64,000 bases of DNA from an uncultured Bacteroidales bacterium (GTDB lineage Bacteria > Bacteroidota > Bacteroidia > Bacteroidales > UBA932): NCBI GenBank assembly GCA_944326235.1, contig CALVDH010000007.1, forward strand, positions 27,834 to 91,833, given 5' to 3'. The notes under the pieces were generated by a model, which was not told the origin of the DNA, did no database searches, and saw nothing but the letters and a program-made list of their open reading frames with translations. Both the position numbers and the translations under genes were made by a program. Below are positions 18,775 through 27,493 of this stretch, one piece after another (position 1 is the first letter of the stretch; the number at the start of each line of letters is the position of its first letter).

Positions 18775-19875
18775 ATGATAACGGACTTTGAGGAATATAT
18801 AAGGCAGGGTGAGCCGTCGAGGGCGGAGCGGGCGCAGGCATGGCGCACGGCCATCGGACTTCAGGACGTGGACGGACTGAAGCCCTCGGCGTACCTTATA
18901 GATACCGCACGCGAGCATATCGAGGGAGACATCTCGCTCCGGGAAGTACGGCAGCGCATTGAGTCCTACTACGAGAGCCGCACAGCAAGGGAAGACACCG
19001 GCAGTGATGAACGTACCAAAGAGGCCGACACAGTCTCTTACAGAATCACCGAACTTCTCACAGAACAGGCATTTTCCATGACTCCGGCTGAACTCATCCG
19101 TATCCATCGATACCTTTTCACAGGCATTTACAAATTCGCCGGCCGCATCCGGGACTATAACATCACCAAAAAGGAATGGGTATTGGACGGAGGTACAGTA
19201 ATATATGCCGGTGCCGGCCTGATAACCGAGACCCTGGAATACGACATCTCTACTGAAAGGAATTTTTCATACGAGGGACTGACAGCAGATGAGGCTGTGC
19301 GGCATATTGCAAGATTTATATCCAATCTTTGGCAGGTGCATCCTTTTGGAGAAGGCAACACCCGCACAACTGCGGTATTCCTGATAAAATATCTCCGCAG
19401 TTTCGGGTTCAATGTAGGAAACGATACTTTCGAAAGGCACTCATGGTTTTTCAGGAACGCCCTTGTCAGGGCCAATTACAATGACCTGAAAAACGGAATA
19501 ACAGCCACCACAGAGCCGCTGGAAAGATTTTTGCGCCATCTCCTTCTGAACGAAGAGGCCGACTTGCGGAACAGGACCCTGCATATAAAAGCGGACGGAT
19601 TAACGGTCCGGAATGAACCTTTAAAACACGATTTAAAGGTTCAAAATGAACCTTTAAATAATCTGACCGGAAAGGCATCCTTGACAGAAATAGCTGTCCT
19701 ACAACTTATAGCGAAGAATCCATCTGTCAAGATTGAAGAGATGGCGGCCAATACTAAAAAGTCGAGGAGCACGATAAAACGGGCCATTGACCGGCTCAGG
19801 GAGAAAGGTATCATAGAAAGGACAGGCGCAAAGAAAAACGGATCCTGGAAAATATTGAACGGCAATGAACACTGA
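18775..19875 (+). CDS. Fic-domain protein with C-terminal winged helix
   Basis: 366 residues from the ATG at 18775; an ATG at 18727 lies upstream of the promoter and is rejected. N-terminal helical part with IRQGEPSRAERAQAWRTAIG, then the Fic core with the active-site motif HPFGEGNTR (about 189-197) whose His, Asn and Arg are intact. Fic enzymes usually transfer AMP to a target Tyr/Thr/Ser. A linker with repeated NEPLK/NEPLN and a C-terminal winged helix follow, suggesting self-regulation at DNA. I did not identify an obvious inhibitory (S/T)xxxE(G/N) helix. The stop overlaps tadA by 11 bp. Medium GC suggests an acquired gene. Confidence 0.9.
   Translation: MITDFEEYIRQGEPSRAERAQAWRTAIGLQDVDGLKPSAYLIDTAREHIEGDISLREVRQRIESYYESRTAREDTGSDERTKEADTVSYRITELLTEQAFSMTPAELIRIHRYLFTGIYKFAGRIRDYNITKKEWVLDGGTVIYAGAGLITETLEYDISTERNFSYEGLTADEAVRHIARFISNLWQVHPFGEGNTRTTAVFLIKYLRSFGFNVGNDTFERHSWFFRNALVRANYNDLKNGITATTEPLERFLRHLLLNEEADLRNRTLHIKADGLTVRNEPLKHDLKVQNEPLNNLTGKASLTEIAVLQLIAKNPSVKIEEMAANTKKSRSTIKRAIDRLREKGIIERTGAKKNGSWKILNGNEH
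19631..19659. repeat. 12-bp perfect inverted repeat inside the Fic gene
   Basis: ATTTAAAGGTTC at 19631-19642 and GAACCTTTAAAT at 19648-19659, 5-bp spacer. A further AATGAACCTTTAAAA copy starts at about 19613. It codes for the linker between the Fic and winged-helix domains. Its symmetry suggests a protein-binding site, perhaps for the Fic protein's own winged helix, or a repeat kept for rearrangement. Confidence 0.6.
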
Positions 19876-20305
19876 GCACGAGAAATACATGCGCGAGGCC
19901 CTGAAGGAAGCGCGGAGGGCCGAGGCCGAGGGGGAGATCCCCATCGGAGCGGTAGTGGTGTGCGAGGGGCGGATCATCGCCCGGGCGCACAACCAGACGG
20001 AGACCCTCCACGACCCCACGGCCCACGCCGAGATGCTGGCCATGACGGCCGCCACCGCCTACATCGGAGGCAAGTACCTCCCGGAATGTACCCTCTACGT
20101 CACTGTCGAGCCCTGCCCGATGTGCGCCGCCGCGATGGCCTGGACCCAGGTCGGAGCGGTAGTCTACGGTGCACCCGACCCAAAGCGCGGCTACACCCTC
20201 TTCTCCCCTTCCCTCCTCCATCCGAGGACGAAGGTCTGCAACGGAGTGCTGTCAGAAGAGTGCAGCGCCATTATGACAGAATTTTTCAAAAAGATAAGAC
20301 GCTGA
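19865..20305 (+). CDS. tadA: tRNA adenosine(34) deaminase type nucleoside deaminase
   Basis: 146 residues. The zinc site is complete: AHAE with His54 and proton-shuttle Glu56, and PCPMC with Cys84 and Cys87. The start MNTEHEKYMREALKEA and the IPIGAVVV block are typical of TadA, which converts A34 to inosine in tRNA-Arg(ACG). Guanine-deaminase-like relatives are possible but less likely. It begins inside the Fic gene end, so it may be co-translated with it. Confidence 0.88.
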   Translation: MNTEHEKYMREALKEARRAEAEGEIPIGAVVVCEGRIIARAHNQTETLHDPTAHAEMLAMTAATAYIGGKYLPECTLYVTVEPCPMCAAAMAWTQVGAVVYGAPDPKRGYTLFSPSLLHPRTKVCNGVLSEECSAIMTEFFKKIRR

Positions 20306-20312
20306 CCGGACA

Positions 20313-20783
20313 ATGGACCTGGAATTTCTGCTCGACCTCGGCTACATCGGCCTGTTCATCGGCACCTTCATCGCCGCTACCGTCGTCCCGTTCTCATCGG
20401 ATTTCCTCATCATCGGCATCCTCTTAGCCGGAGGCGACCCGCTCGTATCATGGATCTGCGCCACCGCAGGCAACTGGCTCGGAGGCCTGACCTCCTACTG
20501 GATAGGCCGCATAGGCAAGTGGGAGTGGATAGAAAAGTGGTTTCATGTCAAGGAGGAGACCCTGCTGAAACAGAAGTCGAAAATAGACAAGTACGGCTCA
20601 CTGCTGGCCTTCCTGACCTGGCTGCCCTTCGTGGGCGATGTCTTCGCCATCGGACTGGGCTTCTACAAGCTGCACTTCGGCCGCTGCGCCCTCTTCATGC
20701 TCATCGGCAAGGGCACCCGCTTCGCTTTCTGGCTGGCCCTCTACTACCTTTTCGGTGACAGTCTGCCCATGCTGGACATGTGA
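20313..20783 (+). CDS. YqaA/DedA-family membrane protein
   Basis: 156 residues with about four membrane segments. The VTT/DedA-type signature is present: FIAATVVPFSSDFLII at the start, GNWLGGLTSYWIGRIGK in the middle, and LAFLTWLPFVGDVFAIGLGF later. It is short, like YqaA proteins. DedA relatives move lipids such as undecaprenyl phosphate, but YqaA itself is uncharacterised. It lies 7 bp after tadA in the same direction. Confidence 0.85.
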   Translation: MDLEFLLDLGYIGLFIGTFIAATVVPFSSDFLIIGILLAGGDPLVSWICATAGNWLGGLTSYWIGRIGKWEWIEKWFHVKEETLLKQKSKIDKYGSLLAFLTWLPFVGDVFAIGLGFYKLHFGRCALFMLIGKGTRFAFWLALYYLFGDSLPMLDM

Positions 20784-20803
20784 CTAAGGCTATAACGCAG
20801 TAA

Positions 20804-22606
20804 CTATGTACGCTTGAGCCAGAACTGCTCGATCAGAGCGTCCCGGTCCTCGCTGCCTTTGGTGAGCATCTCTATCTCGGTGCGGGGAACGCGGGCCATG
20901 TCGAGGAAGATCATGCCGTCCACGCAGTAGTTGAAGTCCTTGTCCACGTTGAAGGCGAGGATGCCGGCGTTGAGCTTGACGTATTTCTTGATGAGAGTGG
21001 GTATGCGGTAGCGGCCGTCGCTCAGGCGCTGGATGTACTTGTCGAAGGCGTCAATGCTTTCCATGCGGCCTGAGAGCAGCAGCTCCGGGTCAGTGCGCAG
21101 GAACTCGTACCTGAAGGGCGTGCGCGGCGTCACCAGGTCCCGGACGCACCCGCTGCCGGCAGCCGTCTCCGTAAGCCCGTATACTATCAGACTGCGGTAG
21201 AACGGCGGGAGCCAGCTGGTTATGCTGGCCGGCCCGAACAGGTACTTGCAGTCGGGATATCTGAGTACGGTGTAGAACAGTCCTTTGATGAGCAGCATCA
21301 GAGGCAGTGCTTCCTTTTTATACTCGACCGAGAGGAAGGAACGTCCCAGCTCAATGCACTCCGGGAGCATGGACGTGAATCTTTCCGAATAGCGGAACAG
21401 GGTGTGAGTGTAGAACCCGCCGACCCCGTATTTGTCCAGAATGTCCTTTCCGATGCCGAGACGGTAGGCTCCTGCCAGCTGTCCGGCCTCGCAGTCCCAC
21501 AGTACGAGATGCTTGTAATATACGTCGAATGAGTCCGTATCGACAGCTGCACCCGTGCCTTCCCCTACCTGCCGGAAGGACTCTTCCCTGCGGCGGCCTA
21601 TCTCCTGCATCATGGCGGGAATCTGTGCCGCATCGGCCAGGAAACACTGGTATTTGGATGTCTGGAACAGGGGAGACAATGACTCCATTTCCCGCCGGAG
21701 CTCCGAAGACGGCACGGGCGGCAGCAGCGGTTCCTGGGCAGTCGCTGTCTGCTGCCGGGGCTCGTTGCGGGGAACATTGGCCTCCATGGCATATACCCTG
21801 TTGCGGAGCATGCGTCCGAGTTCCTTCGGATCCTGCCATTTGGCGATTTCCCCGGCAGGGACCGGACGTCCGATGCGCATGGTCACAGTGCCAGGGCTGC
21901 GGCGGAGCAGCTCGCGGGGCAGCCTCAGGGTGCGGAGCATCGGATGGATGCGGCCCAGAAGGTGGAACAGCTTGGAGTTGCTGCCGTCGAAGTAGACGGG
22001 CAGCACCGGCACCCTGCACGTGGTTACGAGCTTCATGACGGTGTGGGTCCATTCCTTGTCCGCCGGAAATTTATTGCCCCGGTAGTATGTGGATACCTCT
22101 CCTGCGGGGAAAATGCCGACGCAGCCGCCGCGCTCTATTGTCTCCATCGCCGCTTTCAGTCCCGGAAGGCTGCTGCGGAGCTGCTTGCGGTCGGAGAAGG
22201 GGTTGACGGCCAGGAAACAGTCCCTGAGGTTGGGGATGAGGGAAAGGATGAAATTGGTCAGAATCCTGAAATCCGGGCGGACGGCGGCCACCGTGTTGTA
22301 GAGGACGATGCCGTCCCATCCTCCGAAGGGGTGGTTGGAGACAATGATGAAGGGCCCCTCCCTTGGGATGTATTCCACCTCCTCCGGCAGGATGTCCGTG
22401 GAGATGCGGAAGGTCTTCATGGCCTCCTTGGTGAACTCGCGTCCCCTGTATGCCCCGAACTGCGGGTAGAGGCGGTTGATGCGGTTCAGCCCCAGGAGGG
22501 ACATGGCGCAGGAAGCAATCAGGGAGCCCAGCGGCCCCTTGACAGGAAGTGCCCTGCGGATATCCGATTTATTGATTAACTTTGTGCCGGAGTTGAGAGT
22601 GTCCAT
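20804..22606 (-). CDS. Fused PlsC-type O-acyltransferase and OlsB-like N-acyltransferase
   Basis: 600 residues, two domains. N-terminal: a PlsC acyltransferase (about 75-270) with NHPFGGWDG as the catalytic His...Asp motif and FPAGEVSTYYRG as the substrate motif. C-terminal: an OlsB-like GNAT domain (about 300-600) with LVLWDCEAGQLAGAYRLG, ECIELGRSFLSVEY and LFGPASITSWLPP. This order matches OlsF-type bifunctional enzymes, which N-acylate ornithine or glycine with a 3-hydroxy-acyl chain and then O-acylate it. In Bacteroides the same steps for glycine lipids use separate GlsB and GlsA proteins. The amino-acid head group cannot be told from sequence. Its start codon is 3 bp from that of divergent uvrC. 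Confidence 0.82.
   Translation of the reverse strand: MDTLNSGTKLINKSDIRRALPVKGPLGSLIASCAMSLLGLNRINRLYPQFGAYRGREFTKEAMKTFRISTDILPEEVEYIPREGPFIIVSNHPFGGWDGIVLYNTVAAVRPDFRILTNFILSLIPNLRDCFLAVNPFSDRKQLRSSLPGLKAAMETIERGGCVGIFPAGEVSTYYRGNKFPADKEWTHTVMKLVTTCRVPVLPVYFDGSNSKLFHLLGRIHPMLRTLRLPRELLRRSPGTVTMRIGRPVPAGEIAKWQDPKELGRMLRNRVYAMEANVPRNEPRQQTATAQEPLLPPVPSSELRREMESLSPLFQTSKYQCFLADAAQIPAMMQEIGRRREESFRQVGEGTGAAVDTDSFDVYYKHLVLWDCEAGQLAGAYRLGIGKDILDKYGVGGFYTHTLFRYSERFTSMLPECIELGRSFLSVEYKKEALPLMLLIKGLFYTVLRYPDCKYLFGPASITSWLPPFYRSLIVYGLTETAAGSGCVRDLVTPRTPFRYEFLRTDPELLLSGRMESIDAFDKYIQRLSDGRYRIPTLIKKYVKLNAGILAFNVDKDFNYCVDGMIFLDMARVPRTEIEMLTKGSEDRDALIEQFWLKRT
22577..22584 (+). promoter_or_regulatory. uvrC -7 box inside the divergent acyltransferase gene
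   Basis: TAACTTTG matches TAnnTTTG and lies 26 bp before the uvrC ATG, within the first codons of the divergent acyltransferase gene. Confidence 0.5.
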
Positions 22607-22609
22607 ACC

Positions 22610-24445
22610 ATGTCAAAACATCCTGCAAATATAGGCATTATTTTGAAAATGCTGCCCCACAGCCCGGGAGTGTACCGCTTTCTGGACTCCGGGGGCACCG
22701 TCATATACGTGGGCAAGGCCAAGGACCTGAAGAACCGCGTGTCCCAGTATTTCCGCCCTAACGGCCTGAACCGCAAGACCCAGGTCATGGTCTCCAAGAT
22801 AGCTGACATCCAGCACACGGTGGTCGGCTCGGAGTCGGACGCCTTCCTGCTGGAGAACAACCTCATCAAGCAGTTCCAGCCCCGCTACAACATTCTCCTG
22901 AAGGACGGCAAGACCTATCCGTGGATATGCCTGCACAACGAGCCCTTCCCCCGCGTCACGGTCACCCGCCGCTTCGTCCGGGACGGCTCCAGGTATTTCG
23001 GTCCCTACAGCTCGGCCATGCACGCCCATAACCTGCTGTCTCTCATCAACTCCCTTTACAAGCTCCGCACCTGCCGACTCCCCCTTACGGGCGAGGGCAT
23101 AGCCAAAGGCAAGTTCAAGGTCTGTCTGGACTACCATCTGGGCCGGTGCGCCGGACCGTGCGTCGGTAAGTTCTCCGAAGAGGAATACAGGGTGCAGACA
23201 GATGCCATCATTCAGATACTCAAGGGCAATTCCTGGTCGCTGATCAAGGACTTCGAGCGGCGGATGAAGGAGTGCGCGGGGCAGCTGCGGTTCGAGGAGG
23301 CCCAGGAGTGGAAGGAGAAGATGGAGCTGTTGGAGAAGCATTACGCCAAATCGCTCATCGTCAATGCCAAGGGCATCAACGTCGATGTCTTCTACATCAT
23401 CTTCGAGGGCACGGAGGCCTTCGGCAGCTTCCTGAGGGTGCACGACGGGGGCATCATCCAGTCCATGAACCTGGAAATCAGGATGCGCATCGAGGAACAG
23501 GAGCCGGAAGTGCTCGGCTCGTTCATATCCGGAGTCTATGAGAAACTGCGGGACTACGGGGAGGAAGCCGGGACCCGTCCGCCGGAGATAGTGGTGCCGT
23601 TCATGCCCGATATGCCTGAGGCTCTGCCGGGAGTAACATTCACCGTCCCGGAGAAGGGAGACCGCCTGGCGCTGCTGGAGCTGGGCAGGAAAAATGCGGC
23701 GGCCATCAAGTTCGAGCGGCTCAAGCACGAGGAGTTCGTCAACCCCGAGGAACACTCGGCCCGCATAGTGGAGAATCTGCGCAAGGACCTGGGGATGGAC
23801 GTCCCCCCGGTGCACATAGAGTGCTTCGACAACTCCAATATCCAGGGTACCAATCCCGTAGCCTCATGCGTCGTCTTCCGTGACGGAGCTCCTTCCAGGA
23901 AGGACTACCGGCACTTCAACATCAAGACCGTCGTCGGCCCGGATGACTTCGCCTCCATGAAGGAGGTGGTCAACCGCCGCTACACCCGTCTGCTGGCCGA
24001 GGGACAGGAACTCCCGCAGCTGATCGTCATCGACGGCGGCCGCGGGCAGGTCAATGCGGCATACGAGGCCCTGGACGAGATAGGTCTCATCGGGAAGGTC
24101 AAGCTGATAGGGCTGGCCAAACGGATGGAGGAGGTCATCGTCCCGGGCGACCCGTATCCCCATTTCATCGACCGCAACTCCACCTCCCTCAAGGTGCTCA
24201 TGCACATCCGGGACGAGGCGCACCGCTTCGGCATCACCCATCACCGCAACCGGCGCAGCGCGTCCTCCCTGGTCTCGGAGCTGGACGGCATACCGGGAGT
24301 GGGGGCCGTCAGCCGCGAGAAGCTGGTGACCAAGTACAGGACCATTTCCAAAATCAAGAAGGCTCCTTACCGCGAGGTGGTCAATGTCATCGGACGCAGG
24401 GCAGCCGATGCCCTCTTCGAGTGGTTTGCCCTGGACAAGTCCTAG
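22610..24445 (+). CDS. uvrC: Excinuclease ABC subunit C
   Basis: 611 residues, full length. It has an N-terminal GIY-YIG nuclease (about 13-95: GVYRFLDSGGTVIYVGKAKDL), a cysteine-bearing block GRCAGPC, a UVR motif (EEAQEWKEKMELLEKHY) near 235, an RNase H-like C-terminal nuclease (IECFDNSNIQG, VIDGGRGQV) and a terminal helix-hairpin-helix pair (DGIPGVGAVSREKLV). It makes both incisions in nucleotide excision repair with UvrA and UvrB. It ends 6 bp from the convergent propeller/barrel gene. Confidence 0.97.
   Translation: MSKHPANIGIILKMLPHSPGVYRFLDSGGTVIYVGKAKDLKNRVSQYFRPNGLNRKTQVMVSKIADIQHTVVGSESDAFLLENNLIKQFQPRYNILLKDGKTYPWICLHNEPFPRVTVTRRFVRDGSRYFGPYSSAMHAHNLLSLINSLYKLRTCRLPLTGEGIAKGKFKVCLDYHLGRCAGPCVGKFSEEEYRVQTDAIIQILKGNSWSLIKDFERRMKECAGQLRFEEAQEWKEKMELLEKHYAKSLIVNAKGINVDVFYIIFEGTEAFGSFLRVHDGGIIQSMNLEIRMRIEEQEPEVLGSFISGVYEKLRDYGEEAGTRPPEIVVPFMPDMPEALPGVTFTVPEKGDRLALLELGRKNAAAIKFERLKHEEFVNPEEHSARIVENLRKDLGMDVPPVHIECFDNSNIQGTNPVASCVVFRDGAPSRKDYRHFNIKTVVGPDDFASMKEVVNRRYTRLLAEGQELPQLIVIDGGRGQVNAAYEALDEIGLIGKVKLIGLAKRMEEVIVPGDPYPHFIDRNSTSLKVLMHIRDEAHRFGITHHRNRRSASSLVSELDGIPGVGAVSREKLVTKYRTISKIKKAPYREVVNVIGRRAADALFEWFALDKS
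22626..22633 (-). promoter_or_regulatory. Acyltransferase -7 box inside uvrC
   Basis: On the minus strand this reads TATATTTG, 20 bp before the acyltransferase ATG, inside uvrC codons 6-8. The two start codons are only 3 bp apart, so each promoter must sit in the other gene. Confidence 0.55.
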
Positions 24446-24450
24446 CCGGG

Positions 24451-27444
24451 TCAGAGCGAGATGTTGAAGAGGAGGCCGACATGGTCCTGGGTACCGTTGG
24501 CCGGGGCAGCCGTGCGGGCATAGCGTATTCCGGCGCTGAACGGGAAGCCCAGCCGTATGAAATGGAAATCGACCATCAGGTCCGCTCCGTAGGAACAGTA
24601 GCTGCCGGTGATTCCGCTGCCGGGAGCACCCTCCAGGGCATAGTCAAAGAAAGGTATCAGCTGAAGGCGCTTGAAGTAGAATACAGGTCCTATCCGGAAA
24701 TCTCCCAGGTAGATCGGGATGGCATAGTCGGCGGATACACTGAGATACGTGTCGGCGAAACTGTAGCTGTCATAGCCTCTTGGATGTGTTGCCAGGGAAG
24801 TGTAGAGCAGCTTGCCTTCCATGAACTGTTTCTGGGCTGAGAAACTGATTTTGAGACCCTGCTGCCGGATTATTCCGGGGAAGTACACGTAGCCGTTGGC
24901 GTATGCCAGGTGGCCGAAATACATGCCCCCGCCGAGGCTGGAGACACCCCTCACCGTTATTCCGAATCCCCAGCGGGGATATATCTGCGAGGTCGCCGTA
25001 GGCAGCACCTGCCCGTAGGATATACCGTACTGGAGCTGGTGTCTCATGACGGGGTCGCCCTGAACAGGCTGTGTACTGCCCTGGCCGACATCGTAGGTGT
25101 ATGCGTAGTAGCTATCATTGCTGAAATCCCACAGCACCAGGGGAGTCAGGCTCCTATACCATCCGCGGCTGTTGAAATCCATCTGGTAGTAGAGCATGGC
25201 ACTTGCGGACAGCAGGGGGTCATGCAGGTTCTCCTTTACTATCTGCTTTCCCAGAGTGAAGTCGTAGAGGTACGAGCGGGTATTGCGGTCGTTGACGTCG
25301 AAACTCAGTTCCGCGGACAGGTTCCCGATGATCCTGGTGTTCAGCGAGACATGGCCGGAGTGGAACCATTTGCCGGTCAGGGCGTCCCTCACATAGCCGT
25401 AACCGAGGCTGGAGACCACGTCGCCAAGGGAGTTCTGGGACAGTATCGTGGCGCCCAGGGATGCAGACATTGTGAAGTTCTCGAAGTTGAAGGAGCGTAT
25501 GCGGTCCACGTTGACGTATACCGGGAACCAGGAATGGATGCGGAAGGCGTGCAGGAGCTTGGAGTACCTCTTTGAAGGATATTTCCCTTCGTCCATGAAA
25601 TCCGCACGGTCGAGGGTATCGGAAATCCCTCTCTCCGCGATAAGTTCCTCTGACTGGGCGGACAGCATCTCGGCTATGGGATGGCGGTAAGGTGAGGAGA
25701 AACTGGCTGTGTCCGACCGCAGGGTGCCCGCGGCGGTGCTCACCGGCCTGTAGCCGCCCAGACTGTATTCACTGTAGTACAGTCTGTCTCCCGAGGGGGA
25801 GAAATACGGATAGTCCGCTCCGTACTCGGAATTGGTCAGGCGGAACAGTTCCCCGGAGGCCGGGCGGTATGCGAAGATGTTGAGTACTCCGTCCAGGTCA
25901 CTGGAAAAATAGAGGATGTCCCCATGCCGCTTCAGCCCTGAGATACTCTGCCGCTGCGGGGGTATCACCTCTTCCCATTGTCCCGAGGAGAGTCTGAACA
26001 GACCTATACCTCCGTCCGTTATGACCGTGCTGTAGATGTCCCGGCCGCAGAAGACGGACTCTCTTATCTGTCCCTGCTCAGGAGCTTTTATCCTGGAGAG
26101 CACCTGCCCGTCGTCAGCGGAGAGCAGCACCAGGAAGTACGGGCCTCCCACGGGGTATTCGGCAGCGGCCAGGGTATCGCCGGTAGCCGAGGGGGCGGGG
26201 TTGAAATACTTGGTCCTGCGCCCTCCCGTCACTTTTATTTTCCCGGAACGGGTGTCCAGGCTCATAATTACGGAGAAATCTTCGAGGGAAGAGGCGTCAT
26301 TGGACACAGGCTCCGTCCAGTAGATACGGCTGCGGCCGTCGTAGGTGAGCCGGGATGAGGTATAGTTGAAGAAACTGATGAAGTGCTCCCTGCCGCTGCT
26401 GTCTATGCGGATGAGTTTCCTGGCGGTCGTCATGCCCTCCTTAAGCGCTATGACGGAGCCATTCCAGGGGGACTTCGGGTCGTCGATGTATATCGGGTCG
26501 GTTATCTCGGAGTATAGTCTGTCCCGGCGTCTACTGACGTCCTCGCTTTCGGTGAACGTGCCTCTGGAGAGCCAGTCGGTGCGCCAGATCTCCGTGAGGA
26601 TGTCCTGTGAGCGGTCCAGGTATTCTATCATGCCCGTTCCGTCCACATTGAGGTCAGGGTCGACCAGATAGGTCAGGTTGTACCATTTGTCCACGGGAGT
26701 ACGGAAATACCTGCCGGTATAGTCCGCTATCCCGCTGAAATAGCGGCTGGTGCCGCCGGTAAGGTATCCGAACGGGTATTCATTGGGGGTATAGTACTTG
26801 TGCGAGCCGAACAGCAGGCGGTCCCAGTTGCGGTAGTCGCCGTTGAGGTACATGGCCCTGTAGTATTTGGTGAAGTCGGCGTTGCGTCCGCGTCCCCCTC
26901 CGGTGAGCTCCGTTTCCGTTATCACGGCACCGCCCTCAAGCGCGTAGGTGCCTGCGAAGAGTCCGAGGCCCAGCCCCGTGACCTGCTCGCCGAGAAGGTA
27001 GTAGAAGACATTGTAGATGCCTTTGGTAAAATGTTCCACCTGTCCCACATGGGCTGACTCATGGATGGTCAGATGCTCTATCCATGGGTCCGGATTCGAG
27101 CCGTAGGGGTCGGGGGAGGTGAAGAGATCCATGCGCTTGGGTGCCCAGGTCACCACTCCGTTGCTCTGCGTGGTGTAGGGGTGCAGGATGACCGGAATGG
27201 GGTCGGGGTCGATGTCGAGGCCCGCCATGACGCGGGGTCTGACTTTTTCCAGGGTGTAGAGGTATACTCTGGCAAGGGAATCGGTCTCTTCGGGATATAT
27301 CAGCTTGTAATTTTCGGACTGAATCATCCGCCACCGTGCCCGGGTGGGGTCGTTGCCGACAGTGTAGTACTGGCCGTGCATGGCACCTGCTGACAGAAGT
27401 ATCAGCAGCAGTGTGGATAAAATCGGTTTGGTCAAGTGCAACAT
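24451..27444 (-). CDS. Large outer-membrane protein: HExxH domain, beta-propeller, C-terminal barrel
   Basis: 997 residues with a signal peptide (LILLSAGAMHGQ). The N-terminal part (about 25-300) has a zinc-metalloprotease-like HESAH motif in LTIHESAHVGQVEHF, followed by EGGAVITETE as a possible third ligand, like the peptidase MA-like families. The middle (about 310-620) is PD40-like beta-propeller (YPYFSPSGDRLYYSEY). The last third is rich in alternating aromatic strands and ends HVGLLFNISL, so it looks like an outer-membrane barrel. It may be a surface-anchored peptidase. Such proteins are annotated only as hypothetical or TolB-like; the reading of three domains is mine. Confidence 0.6.
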   Translation of the reverse strand: MLHLTKPILSTLLLILLSAGAMHGQYYTVGNDPTRARWRMIQSENYKLIYPEETDSLARVYLYTLEKVRPRVMAGLDIDPDPIPVILHPYTTQSNGVVTWAPKRMDLFTSPDPYGSNPDPWIEHLTIHESAHVGQVEHFTKGIYNVFYYLLGEQVTGLGLGLFAGTYALEGGAVITETELTGGGRGRNADFTKYYRAMYLNGDYRNWDRLLFGSHKYYTPNEYPFGYLTGGTSRYFSGIADYTGRYFRTPVDKWYNLTYLVDPDLNVDGTGMIEYLDRSQDILTEIWRTDWLSRGTFTESEDVSRRRDRLYSEITDPIYIDDPKSPWNGSVIALKEGMTTARKLIRIDSSGREHFISFFNYTSSRLTYDGRSRIYWTEPVSNDASSLEDFSVIMSLDTRSGKIKVTGGRRTKYFNPAPSATGDTLAAAEYPVGGPYFLVLLSADDGQVLSRIKAPEQGQIRESVFCGRDIYSTVITDGGIGLFRLSSGQWEEVIPPQRQSISGLKRHGDILYFSSDLDGVLNIFAYRPASGELFRLTNSEYGADYPYFSPSGDRLYYSEYSLGGYRPVSTAAGTLRSDTASFSSPYRHPIAEMLSAQSEELIAERGISDTLDRADFMDEGKYPSKRYSKLLHAFRIHSWFPVYVNVDRIRSFNFENFTMSASLGATILSQNSLGDVVSSLGYGYVRDALTGKWFHSGHVSLNTRIIGNLSAELSFDVNDRNTRSYLYDFTLGKQIVKENLHDPLLSASAMLYYQMDFNSRGWYRSLTPLVLWDFSNDSYYAYTYDVGQGSTQPVQGDPVMRHQLQYGISYGQVLPTATSQIYPRWGFGITVRGVSSLGGGMYFGHLAYANGYVYFPGIIRQQGLKISFSAQKQFMEGKLLYTSLATHPRGYDSYSFADTYLSVSADYAIPIYLGDFRIGPVFYFKRLQLIPFFDYALEGAPGSGITGSYCSYGADLMVDFHFIRLGFPFSAGIRYARTAAPANGTQDHVGLLFNISL

Positions 27445-27458
27445 GCCGCAAAGATAGT

Positions 27459-27466
27459 TATATTTG
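27459..27466 (+). promoter_or_regulatory. -7 box of the Na/Pi transporter gene
   Basis: TATATTTG, 27 bp before the ATG at 27494. The nearest TTTG (27427-27430) is 28 bp upstream, further than usual. Confidence 0.5.
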
Positions 27467-27493
27467 CACGAATTTGAAGTAATCCGCAGTTAT

